From Physella acuta (lineage: Eukaryota; Mollusca; Gastropoda; Physidae): a stretch of DNA of 64,000 nt. The position numbers were made by a program, and so were the translations under genes. Shown one piece after another: positions 31,186-41,872 of the stretch. Under the pieces are notes generated by a model. That model was given only the letters and a program-made list of their open reading frames with translations. It had not been told where the DNA came from and did not search any database. Numbering within the stretch: position 1 is the stretch's first letter; each line of letters starts with the position of its first letter. Location: the NCBI RefSeq assembly GCF_028476545.1, contig NW_026733002.1:124001-188000 (forward strand), in the 5' to 3' direction.

Positions 31186-31195
31186 GCCGTACAAG
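30832..31195 (-). CDS. TOX: TOX exon, N-terminal region with probable start codon
   Basis: Acceptor ctatttcag|cttgtac, donor tagctcag|gtaagt (- strand). After one split base and LYG, an in-frame ATG at 31185 begins [20 protein letters not shown]. The stretch [17 protein letters not shown] resembles the conserved 'F.IPPI..' and 'DLPEI..SNML' segments of TOX N-termini. Ends with [13 protein letters not shown], acidic. The last 16 coding bases and the donor are copied many times in the adjacent 67-bp array. Confidence 0.88.
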
Positions 31196-32829
31196 CTGAA
31201 ATAGATTAACTTTAGAGTATAATCAATAGAAACAAAGCGGGAGTGATCTCCCCTAAACTTTCTCATACATTTTTATATAACTTAAGAGTAAATGGGATAG
31301 CACTCACAGTGCAATCAGGCAATAAAATTTTTTATTAGTTTTTCAGTACTTAATTTTTTAAAATTTTGTTATATAAACATTTTTATTTTTCATTTTGTTA
31401 TATTTTGGATAAAGGGTAGTTATCTTTTTTTCTTGGTGTTGTAATAGTTGTATGGATTAGGTTTTTACTATAATCCATAATGTAAGCTGTAATGTGTGTC
31501 ACAGGTTTTTACTATAATCCATAATGTAAGCTGTAATGTGTGTCTCAGGTCTTTGGCTAGGTTAGTGTGGAGAAAGCATTTAGATGAAGAGATCTTAAAG
31601 TCTGATCAGCCATCTATCCTTACTGTATTCACACATTTTCTTTGTGCTTTTATTTTTTAGCTTACTATATAATCAGTTTTTGATTGATAGCAAACAAAAT
31701 AAACTATGGTCTCTAATTATAGACATTTTTTCTAAATTAAACTGTGGAATGCAAAACTGTTTTCGTAATATAATGCAAAATTATTGTAACAATTTTAAAA
31801 GGAAAACAATTGTATGGGGGCTTATCTTTAATTCTTTTACTCAACATGTAAAAATTATTTTTAAAAAAATTATGAGACAAAAGCGGCTGTGTTACGATTA
31901 AGTTGACAAAACTGCTGTGTTTTTTCTAAAGGTTTTTGTTCTACTGCACATTGCTAACTTGGAGTTCCGAAACGACAGCATGGTAAGAGATTGTGTTGAA
32001 AATGTAAATTTCAAACAGCCGGCTAATAATTTTATAACATAGGAAGAAAATTAGATAGTTTAGAAAAAAACAACTGGAAAAATTAATTTGTAAAGTCAAT
32101 AGGCTTTAAAAGCTGGTTCCAAATAGTTGTTGCCAGAAAGCATATTTTTCAACCAAATTGAATATTTTATAACAGTGAAGTAAGTACAAAATGACTTCTG
32201 GTTTCATTTAGGCTATTCAAACAAATGACTACTAGTAATATAATAGTAATTTAGCAAACATTTTTATTTTTAATTTGGATTAGTAGAATCAGGGTGTTGT
32301 GGTGATAGGGGATGATATATTATCTCATATTAATTAACTTCTCGGCTATACTCACTGACGATATTGTGTATTTTATCAGATAAAAACATTATATTGTAAT
32401 GACTGCCTTTTCCCTGGCCACTCCGGTTGACTTCAAGGAGGGGTTGAGGCCGGTGTTTAAAATATTTGAATTGATAAAATAATTCAAAACATCTTGTTTT
32501 AAAAAAATATTTGAATAGATAAAATAATTTAAAACAGTTGAAAGCGCTAAAGTCAATAAAAAAAAATGAAATCGAGTGTAATCGATGTTTACCAAACAAT
32601 TTAAATTTTTAAAATGTAACCATAATTTTATGGCTTGCCATATTTTCAAAAGATTTTCTCTGATTACACAGACTTTTCAAGCAGATTGGAGAAACATTCT
32701 CTTTAACCCATTCTTCATCAGTTGAATAATGCAAGTAATAATATTTTCTTGAAAATATGTTTAACTCTATTCAACTACATTCTTGTTTCTGTTCTACTTT
32801 ATGTTGGGTGATGGGTATATGTAGTATGT
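31196..32829. other. TOX upstream intron or leader, AT-rich
   Basis: At 31229-31330 lies a copy of a dispersed repeat (gaaacaaagcgggagtgatc and on) also found at 36712-36815. A 41-bp duplication (gtttttactataatccataa and on) is at 31457-31547. Otherwise AT-rich with no credible coding. Confidence 0.6.
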
Positions 32830-33377
32830 GAGGAGTGTGTGGGTGTGTGAGGGTTATTGAGGAGTGTGTGGGTGTGTGAGGGTTATTGAGGAGTGTGTGG
32901 GTGTGTGAGGGTTATTGAGGAGTGTGTGGGTGTGTGAGGGTTATTGAGGAGTGTGTGGGTGTGTGAGGGTTATTGAGGAGTGTGTGGGTGTGTGAGGGTT
33001 ATTGAGGAGTGTGTGGGTGTGTGAGGGTTATTGAGGAGTGTGTGGGTGTGTGAGGGTTATTGAGGAGTGTGTGGGTGTGTGAGGGTTATTGAGGAGTGTG
33101 TGGGTGTGTGAGGGTTATTGAGGAGTGTGTGGGTGTGTGAGGGTTATTGAGGAGTGTGTGGGTGTGTGAGGGTTATTGAGGAGTGTGTGGGTGTGTGAGG
33201 GTTATTGAGGAGTGTGTGGGTGTGTGAGGGTTATTGAGGAGTGTGTGGGTGTGTGAGGGTTATTGAGGAGTGTGTGGGTGTGTGAGGGTTATTGAGGAGT
33301 GTGTGGGTGTGTGAGGGTTATTGAGGAGTGTGTGGGTGTGTGAGGGTTATTGAGGAGTGTGTGGGTGTGTGAGGGTT
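32822..33377. repeat. 29-bp minisatellite, about 19 copies, nearly identical
   Basis: Unit ggagtgtgtgggtgtgtgag plus ggttattga. Copies are almost invariant, implying a very recent expansion compared with the other arrays. Confidence 0.96.
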
Positions 33378-34663
33378 ATGTTTGTAGTCTTGTGTGAGCT
33401 GTGACCCTAGTGTTGGATGCTCAGGTTTAAGAAGTGGGATGTTATATGTTCCGGAGCCGTTGATACTATTACTTAAAGACTTAATAAAGTGAAATTAATT
33501 GTTTTGTTACTCCCCCCCCCCCCCCCATACGTTCTTTTAAAATATTTTCACCGTGCTGCATCAATATGTTAATTAATCTGTTATATCATGTTTTATGCAT
33601 TACAACCTAAACCACAACATGACACACCCAAACAAGTGTTAATTCAGAAACAACCAATCTACTCAAAAAATAAGTGTCGGAAGCAAAGTCCATTTTCTTT
33701 ACAAATCATTCTACTTCAATGAGGAAATTTAACTCACCAAGAAGTGAAATAATCTTTTTGTCTTTAGGTTATTCAATCTATACTAGGTCTTTAGGTTAAA
33801 TCTATACTATGTATTTAGGTTCATTCTATACTATGCTCTTATAAATTATTATCCACAATGATATATGTGATTATCAGCTTAATCATAAATCCAACGTATA
33901 TGATCAAAACCAGTGATGTAACTGTATTGTACTAAATGTTTATATTTGTGATTTTCATATTGATTTAGCCACTAAAATCTTAACCCTGTTCATTGCAAAT
34001 ATAATACTCTAAAAACAAATTTAACAATCACACTGAAACTATTACAATAAAATCAGCAAAAGTTAGTAAAAACAATTACATGTTGTACTAACTTATCGGA
34101 AAATAATGAACATAGTATTAAACCTTTAATCTACATAAGCCATAGCCCTTAGCACCAAAAGAAAAAATGGAAACTAAATGTAAACTTACATGGCTAAGTT
34201 AATAGTAGCTATTTCCCTTTAAATTACTTCCCTTACTATTTAAAAAAAAAGGTTATTTAATTGTATTTCATCTACCAATATGAATCACTTTTGTTCCTCA
34301 AGTGAAAGAGAGAATAATTTTGACACTAAACAGTTCAAATGTGTTTAGCAATGTAGACGTATGCAATATTTTTTGATGTTCTTTAATCAAACATGCGAGC
34401 AATCCAAACAATGACAGCAGTACACAATAGTCCACTATGTAAATTGTAATGAAACAATGCAGGGCTTTTTTTTTTTTGGTCTCTTACACAATGAAGTGCC
34501 CAACGAAACAAGCCGATAATTTTTATACACTGGCTATTCCTCTCGTTAGATCGTGGATGAAACAAAAGGTGGTAAGCAGCAATGTTATGAATGAGTTGAC
34601 ACCAGCACATTCTATATTTTAACGCCACTCTAAAGCCTTGAAATAGTTCCCTACGAGTAGGAC
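33378..34663. other. AT-rich unique sequence upstream of TOX coding exons
   Basis: Contains a C-run near 33511-33526 and several short duplications (tctttaggtt... near 33760-33830). No splice-flanked coding region was recognised. Confidence 0.6.
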
Positions 34664-34669
34664 TTACCT

Positions 34670-34745
34670 TGAACTGTGGTCTGGAAGAAGACTTTACATC
34701 CAATCCTACCCAAGTTTCACGACTATATGATACTAACAAAAGTCT
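34670..34745 (-). other. possible 5' UTR exon of TOX
   Basis: On the - strand a strong donor, cagttcaag|gtaagt, stands at 34669-34664 after a modestly GC-richer stretch, and a 3.5-kb intron would join it to 31195. The frame that would enter the TOX exon has a stop codon and no ATG, so it could only be untranslated leader. The upstream limit is not determinable from sequence. Confidence 0.25.
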
Positions 34746-34924
34746 GGCCTATAGATTTTAGCTAGTGAAAACTTGTGTACAACTGACGTGACACAACTCA
34801 ACATACATACATCGCGCTGATCGCTGTGCACGTATAAAGATAACACACTTGAAATGACGAGGTGTTACACCTGGTTTCACACAACTAATGACGGCGGGGG
34901 GGAGGCGGGGCCTAGAGATGCTGG

Positions 34925-35965
34925 GCGAGACAGTATGGCCGCTCAGCACGCGAGGACAGACAGTGACAGGGGCAGAACATGGTGGGGGCAGACAGTGACA
35001 GGGGCAGAACCTGGTGGGGGCAGACAGTGACAGAACCTGGTGGGGGTAGACACTGACAGGGGCAGAACCTGGTGGGGGTAGACACTGACAGGGGCAGAAC
35101 CTGGTGGGGGCAGACAGTGACAGGGGCAGAACATGGTGGGGGCAGACAGTGACAGGGGCAGAACCTGGTGGGGGTAGACACTGACAGGGGCAGAACCTGG
35201 TGGGGGTAGACACTGACAGGGGCAGAACCTGGTGGGGGCAGACAGTGACAGGGGCAGAACCTGGTGGGGGTAGACACTGACAGGGGCAGAACCTGGTGGG
35301 GGCAGACAGTGACAGGGGCAGAACCTGGTGGGGACAGACAGTGACAGAACCTGGTGGGGGTAGACACTGACAGGAGCAGAACCTGGTGGGGGCTGACAGT
35401 GACAGGGGCAGAACCTGGTGGGGGCAGACAGTGACAGGGGCAGAACCTGGTGTGGGCAGACACTGACAGAACCTGGTGTGGGCAGACACTGACAGGGGCA
35501 GAACCTGGTGGGGGCAGAACCTGGAGGGGGCAGACAGTGACAGGGGCAGAACCTGGTGTGGGCAGACACTGACAGGGGCAGAACCTGGTGTGGGCAGACA
35601 CTGACAGGGGCAGAACCTGGTGGGGGCAGACAGTGACAGGGGCAGAACCTGGTGGGGGCAGACAGTGACAGGGGCAGAACCTGGTGTGGGCAGACACTGA
35701 CAGAACCTGGTGTGGGCAGACACTGACAGGGGCAGAACCTGGTGTGGGCAGACACTGACAGGGGCAGAACCTGGTGTGGGCAGACAGTGACAGGGGCAGA
35801 ACCTGGTGTGGGCAGACAGTGATAGGGGCAGACAGTGACAGGGGCAGAACATGGTAGGGGCAGACAGTGACAGGGGCAGAACCTGGTGGGGACAGACAGT
35901 GACAGGGGCAGAACCTGGTGGGGGCAGACAGTGACAGAGGCAGAACCTGGTGGGGACAGTCAGTG
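34925..35965. repeat. 20-33-bp minisatellite, about 32 copies
   Basis: Unit cagacagtgacaggggcaga plus acctggtggggg, with variants tgtgggcagacact and shortened units. It is upstream of the putative TOX leader exon. Confidence 0.95.
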
Positions 35966-36119
35966 TGGATGTCTACGTGTGTGGATGTTTGAAGTCTAAT
36001 GTTGGATGTCTGTAAAAATGAAATCCACGTTTGATACGGCTGGGTGACTGCATACGTCACTCCCCTCCCCACACATGGAAGGCCATGAATGAAACCAGCG
36101 AAAGACAAATGTTGACAAC

Positions 36120-36215
36120 ACAATGGCGATTGTCAGGCCGACACTTGGCATGCATCTCTGCTCATTGATTGGCCACGGTTGGATGCCATCGACCAATCAG
36201 GAGCGATGTAGTCAC
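36120..36215. promoter_or_regulatory. promoter-like block with paired inverted CCAAT boxes
   Basis: The segment has gattggcc (about 36168-36175) and ccaatcag (about 36194-36201), two CCAAT boxes in opposite orientation about 25 bp apart, plus cacaatggcgattg (36119-36132), a YY1-like ATGGCG core. NF-Y plus YY1 sites are typical of TATA-less animal promoters. It lies 1.4 kb upstream of the possible TOX leader exon and next to a 29-bp array. Promoter function is inference. Confidence 0.35.
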
Positions 36216-36246
36216 CTGTACCCAGTGGTCGCCACCTGTCAGGGTC

Positions 36247-36657
36247 ACCGAAGGTAGGCGGCTCGCCTGTTGGCCCACAGAGGTAGGCGGCTCGCCTGTT
36301 GGCCCACAGAGGTAGGCGGCTCGCCTGTTGGCCCACAGAGGTAGGCGGCTCGCCTGTTGGCCCACAGAGGTAGACGGCTCGCCTGTTGGCCCACAGAGGT
36401 AGGCGGCTCGTCTGTTGGCCCACAGAGGTAGGCGGCTCGCCTGTTGGCCCACAGAGGTAGACGGCTCGCCTGTTGGCCCACAGAGGTAGGCGGCTCGCCT
36501 GTTGGCCCACAGAGGTAGACGGCTCGCCTGTTGGCCCACAGAGGTAGGCGGCTCGTCTGTTTGCCCACAGAGGTAGGCGGCTCGCCTGTTGGCCCACAGA
36601 GGTAGGCGGCTCGCCTGTTGGCCCACAGAGGTAGGCGGCTCGCCTGTTGGCCCACAG
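36247..36657. repeat. 29-bp GC-rich minisatellite, 14 copies
   Basis: Unit aggtaggcggctcgcctgtt plus ggcccacag, nearly identical copies, each with CpG-containing cggctcg. It sits next to the paired CCAAT boxes. Confidence 0.95.
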
Positions 36658-37330
36658 AGCTGCACAAGGGAAGCTTATCATTTCGCTTGATCGACCGATG
36701 AACTGAGAAATGAAACGAGAGTGATCACCCCTAAATTTCTCGAATATTCTTAGATAACACTAATGCGGAGGGTAAACCCAGTGCAGTCGGGATATAGACA
36801 TTTTTAAAAAAATCAAAATTAATTTTTAAAAAATAGAATAGAATCTCGTTGAAAAAAGAATTGCGCACCAAACGGAAAGCAAGTAATCTGGGTACAGTGG
36901 TTCGGAACATTAGTAGTCTACCTTATAAAGAAAGACAGAGGAATCAAGTTAAAAATAAATTCATAAGCGGGTTTTTTTGGTGTGTGGTGAGTACTACTTA
37001 TGGTCACCGGAAATTATTCAAAATGTGAAAGAAGACGGAGAATTAGATCCTTTACTAATAAGTGAAATTTGAAAAACCTAAAGTAGAATAACTTCAACTT
37101 ATATGTAAAATTTCATCAACCTAGCTGCAACTGTACTCAAGTTATCCAGTTCACAGATAGACAAAAAACTAGATATACGGACATTTTAAAAAAAATGTTT
37201 TTCCGACTCAGGAAGGTGTAAATTGTCAAGATTTGTGACAATCTCGATTTCTTTGCACGCTTACAATACATTCTCTATACTTCGTATACGAGGAGGTAAA
37301 AACAATATGGTAATGTGAATAGTTCGAGTT
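36658..37330. repeat. dispersed repeat copy, unclassified
   Basis: The segment 36712-36815 (tgaaacgagagtgatcaccc and on) matches 31229-31330. The following sequence to about 37300 (atttcatcaacctagctgca... and atacttcgtatacgaggagg) has the look of an old interspersed element, but no termini or coding parts could be defined. Confidence 0.4.
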
Positions 37331-38600
37331 ACCATGAGAACATCGATAGAGCTAATGCATTTAGATCAAGTTCTTTTTCACAGATGTTTTCCAGAGAGTT
37401 GTAAGGGGCAGATACATACAGGGGGAAAATGCAGGGAAAAGACGTGAAAATCTTCCTAGAAGGGTCTTAAGGTTACAGGGTCATAAGGTCACAGATCTGC
37501 TACCCTGCAAGTGGCACGTCAACTTCCTGCTAGAAAACAAATTGATCACGGCGAGATGGAACACAACATAGTTCTTAGGGCTGCTATCAAACCAGTTGAC
37601 ATGTACAGGTCTGCTGCACAAGGACCAGTTGACCTACCATCTAGAGGAGACACCCGTGTTACCGGATGGAACAGCGATATCTACCATTCAACCTTTGAAC
37701 ACGAGGAAATTGTTAATAAGGCTTGTAAGTCTCGTTCTCTCTCATTTAAAATTTGAAATCTCGTTAGCCAGTGAGAGATATGAATTTGCGAACTGAGTTA
37801 ATTGTTGTGAACATTATTCATATTTTAAAAAATGGCTATTTTTTTCTAGGCTTCACTTCAAACTTCAAGATTTTAAAATACCAAGAGTGCCCAAAATGCA
37901 ACACTTATAATTTTTTGAGTAATAATAGAATAAAATTAAGTACCGGTAAACCCAGGTCATTATTATTATATTAATATTGTAACTACGGTTAGGACAACTT
38001 GTTAATAAAAACAAAATGTTGGCCTCTTTAAAAAATTAAATCACAATTTTACGTAGGCTAATTATTTTTTTTTAGTTTTTAACTAGCCTACATGTTATAG
38101 TGTACACTGTTTATGATTTAAAATAACTTAACAATAGAAGAAGTAATTCTTCTAATTTTTTTTACGGATTTAAAAATATTCACATTTGGTTTGAAAAATA
38201 AAATCTGGCAAGTATGAAAACGTGAAGCTGGTGACCTACTTACAAGCCCTATAGCTGTGGCGCCTGGCTGTAACCAATCAAGCCTGTCCTATCGGCAACA
38301 CCCGTTCTTTGTTTTTATTTTAATTACACCGTTAGCGGCGGTCGACGGTAAAAAAAAAAAACGACGGCACGATGCTTGCATTATGTTTATGCTAATTGAC
38401 TTGGATCGGCCATCAACAGAGCACTGAATCAAAGCCCATACAAAGGGCGGTGTCGTCGGTAAACTGGACTAGATTTGTCACGTGGCTCCCTCTCATGGAA
38501 TAGTTAACTGTCCCGATCAGTGGCTACTCATCAGACCAAACTAGTGGCTAGACCAAAACGTTTTACTGCAACAGCCAGATGTGAGCTCTGGCTAGCGGAG
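37331..38600. other. unique AT-rich sequence
   Basis: Holds one + strand open stretch (37511-37756) followed by a GTAAGT at 37725, without recognisable homology. GC-richer island at 38320-38530. No gene call is made. Confidence 0.5.
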
Positions 38601-38604
38601 ACAC

Positions 38605-40590
38605 TACATGTCAGTCATTTCACTGCTACATGTCACTTCACTGCTACATGTCACTTCAGTCATTTCACTGCTACATTTCACTTCAGTCATTTCACTGCTA
38701 CATGTCACTTCAGTCATTTCACTGCTACATGTCACTCCAGTCATGTCACTGCTACATGTCACTTCAGTCATTTCACTGCTACATGTCACTCCAGTCATTT
38801 CACTGCTACATGTCACTTCAGTCATTTCACTGCCACATGTCACTCATGTCATTTCACTGCTACATGACACTTCAGTCACTTCACTGCTACATGTCACTCC
38901 AGTCATTTCACTGCTACATGTCACTCCAGTCATTTCACTGCTATATGTCACTCATGTCATTTCACTGCTACATGTCACTTCAGTCATTTCACTGCTACAT
39001 CACATGTCACTCATGTCATTTTACTGCTACATGTCACTCCAGTCATTTCAATGCTACATGTCACTTCAGTCATTTCACTGCTACATGTCACTCCAGTCAT
39101 TTCACTGCTACATGTCACTTCAGTCATTTCACTGCTACTTGTCACTCCAGTCATTTCACTGCTATATGTCACTCATGTCATTTCATTGCTACATGTCACT
39201 TCAGTCATTTCACTGCTACATGTCACTCCAGTCATTTCACTGCTACATGTCACTCCAGTCATTTCACTGCTACATGTCACTCCAGTCATTTCACTGCTAT
39301 ATGTCACTCATGTCATTTCACTGCTACATGTCACTTCAGTCATTTCACTGCTACATGTCACTCATGTCACTTCACTGCTACATGTCACTTCAGTCATTTC
39401 ACTGCCACATGTCACTTCAGTCATTTCACTGCTACATGTCACTCATGTCATTTCACTGCTACATGTCACTCCAGTCATTTCACTGCTACATGTCACTCCA
39501 GTCATGTCACTGCTACATGTCACTTCAGTCATTTCACTGCTACATGTCACTTCAGTCATTTCACTGCTACATGTCACTCCAGTCATTTCACTGCTACATG
39601 TCACTTCAGTCATTTCAATGCTACATGTCACTTCAGTCATTTCACTGCTACATGTCACTTCAGTCATTTCACTGCCACATGTCACTTCAGTCATTTCACT
39701 GCTACATGTCACTCAGTTCACTGCCACATGTCACTTCAGTCATTTCACTGCTACATGTCACTTCAGTCATTTCACTGCTACATGTCACTTCAGTCATTTC
39801 ACTGCTACATGTCACTTCAGTCATTTCACTGCTACATGTCACTTCAGTCATTTCACTGCTACATGTCACTTCAGTCATTTCACTGCCACATGTCACTTCA
39901 GTCATTTCACTGCTACATGTCACTCAGTTCACTGCCACATGTCACTTCAGTCATTTCACTGCTACATGTCACTTCAGTCATTTCACTGCTACATGTCACT
40001 TCAGTCATTTCACTGCTACATGTCACTTCAGTCATTTCACTGCCACATGTCACTTCAGTCATTTCACTGCTACATGTCACTTCAGTCATTTCACTGCCAC
40101 ATGTCACTTCAGTCATTTCACTGCTACATGTCACTCAGTTCACTGCTACATGTCACTTCAGTCATTTCACTGCTACATGTCACTTCAGTCATTTCACTGC
40201 TACATGTCACTCCAGTCATTTCACTGCTCATGTCACTTCACTGCTACATGTCACTCCAGTCATGTCACTCCAGTCACTTCACTGCTACATGTCACTCCAG
40301 TCATTTCACTGCTCATGTCATTTCACTGCTACATGTCACTTCAGTCATTTCACTGCTACATGTCACTCCAGTCATTTCACTGCTCATGTCACTTCACTGC
40401 TACATGTCACTCCAGTCATGTCACTGCTACATGTCACTCCAGTCATGTCACTGCTACATGTCACTTCAGTCATGTCACTGCTACATGTCACTTCAGTCAT
40501 TTCACTGCTCATGTCACTTCAGTCATTTCACTGCTCATGTCACTTCACTGCTACATGTCACTTCACTGCTACATGTCACTCATGTCATTT
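38605..40590. repeat. 27-bp minisatellite, about 73 copies
   Basis: Unit cactgctacatgtcacttca plus gtcattt, with variants ctccagt, ctcatgt and ccacatg. No stop in any + strand frame, so three overlapping spurious frames of 550-690 codons exist. Confidence 0.96.
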
Positions 40591-41454
40591 ATTGCATCGA
40601 TTTGTTTAGCCTCCAGCGGCTCTGTTCCTTTACTGATACCAGTCAATCAGCTATTACATTTTTTTTAATTAAAGGCTGTTATTACGTTCCTTAAGTATAT
40701 TGGTGTCTCGGCTAATCTTGGAATACTGATTTAACCCATTTCCCATTGATCAGAAATTTGGCACAATAGTAGATCTTGGATGCCAATGCAAGAAGATTTA
40801 ACTTTATTATATAGACGACTTTATGTAAACAAAATAATAAAAGGGGAGATAAGAAACAAAATACTAGCGATTGCTTGAGCCGTCGAGCATGATGTGTTGT
40901 CACGGTTGGCTGATGTAGCGTATTGTCGACCACAAACTAAATAGAGGCAGTTAAAGAAATGGTCATGGATGTAAGCCTATCGATGCAAGTTCAATGTGGA
41001 CGACCACATGTGGATTTATACCACAAAATACATTTGTTAATTTAAAAAAAAATATTTAAAGAATGCATATAAAATGTAGATTGTACATTAAATCGGCAGC
41101 TCTCGTAGTAAATGTATTAGAAATGTAGCTGTATACCGCACGCCTAAGAAAAAAAGCGATTTTTTTTTTTTACAAGCTGTAGGGAATTGGACAGTGACCA
41201 CGGCAATTTTCTCAAACAATTCATGGTATTTCAAGTTTATTTTTAACCATTTCAAACAATCGTAGCTAACTAGGTAGGCCTACATCATTATTTTGTGTCA
41301 AAGCCTAAGATGATGTAAATCTAGTCATTTTATTAAAAAACTCAAAACAATCACGTTACAATTAGATATTACATATCAGCGCGTGTATAATGTGCTCGCT
41401 CGGTCAGGTGTGTAGGGCTAACATTAGCGCGACCACACAATAGGAGGGAGGTGG
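40591..41454. other. unique AT-rich sequence
   Basis: Nothing recognisable as gene or repeat apart from poly-A and poly-T runs. Confidence 0.6.
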
Positions 41455-41582
41455 TATGTAATTGGGATGGGGGGGGGGGGGGGAGATGTGTTCGTCGAAA
41501 ATGGACGCATGTGGAAGGGGGGGGGGGGGTTCTTAAGTTCCAAATTTTTGTGGACGTCATACATGGATGACCTATAATTATA
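41455..41582. mobile_element. remnant of the TGACGTCA short inverted-repeat family
   Basis: Two long G runs (41469-41483 and 41517-41529) and caaatttttgtggacgtcat followed by acatggatgacc. Shares structure with the elements at 15.4, 55.7, 57.1, 58.9 and 61.0 kb. Confidence 0.45.
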
Positions 41583-41872
41583 AATAAATCCAAGTTAAAT
41601 GAGATATTGAAATAATATGGTGTAGTCTCGTGTCGTTAACGGTCAGCACGACCAGGATAGAGGGGTGGTTTGAGTTATAGAGAGATGTATAGAAAGAGTG
41701 TCCGTTAGATGAGTACAAATAATTGATGACAATGCGCATTTCTGTTGAGTAAATAGTAACAATATAGTCCTTCAAATCAATTCGCCATTTCTTTTCGCCA
41801 ATACAAAATCATTGGAAATGCTAAGAAAATAAAAGATGTGCACAAAATCTTCAGCATTTTTTAAATAATAAA

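Noticed and set aside
31644-31901. 85-codon + strand frame MLLFFSLLYNQFLIDSKQNK
   Set aside because: AT-rich codon use, no splice context, on the opposite strand of TOX upstream sequence; chance frame.
34383-34739. 118-codon - strand frame as a TOX first coding exon
   Set aside because: Its frame at the donor does not match the phase required at 31195; the matching frame has a stop and no ATG.
34758-36681. Frames of 140-403 codons on the - strand upstream of TOX
   Set aside because: They run through the 20-33-bp and 29-bp arrays; not related to a TOX N-terminus.
37511-37756. Possible + strand exon starting MARQLPARKQIDHGE with a GTAAGT at 37725
   Set aside because: No recognisable homology, two frames look equally open, and there is no partner exon in the window.
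38608-40694. Three overlapping + strand frames of 547-686 codons rich in HFTATCHFS
   Set aside because: 27-bp minisatellite without stops; no gene features.
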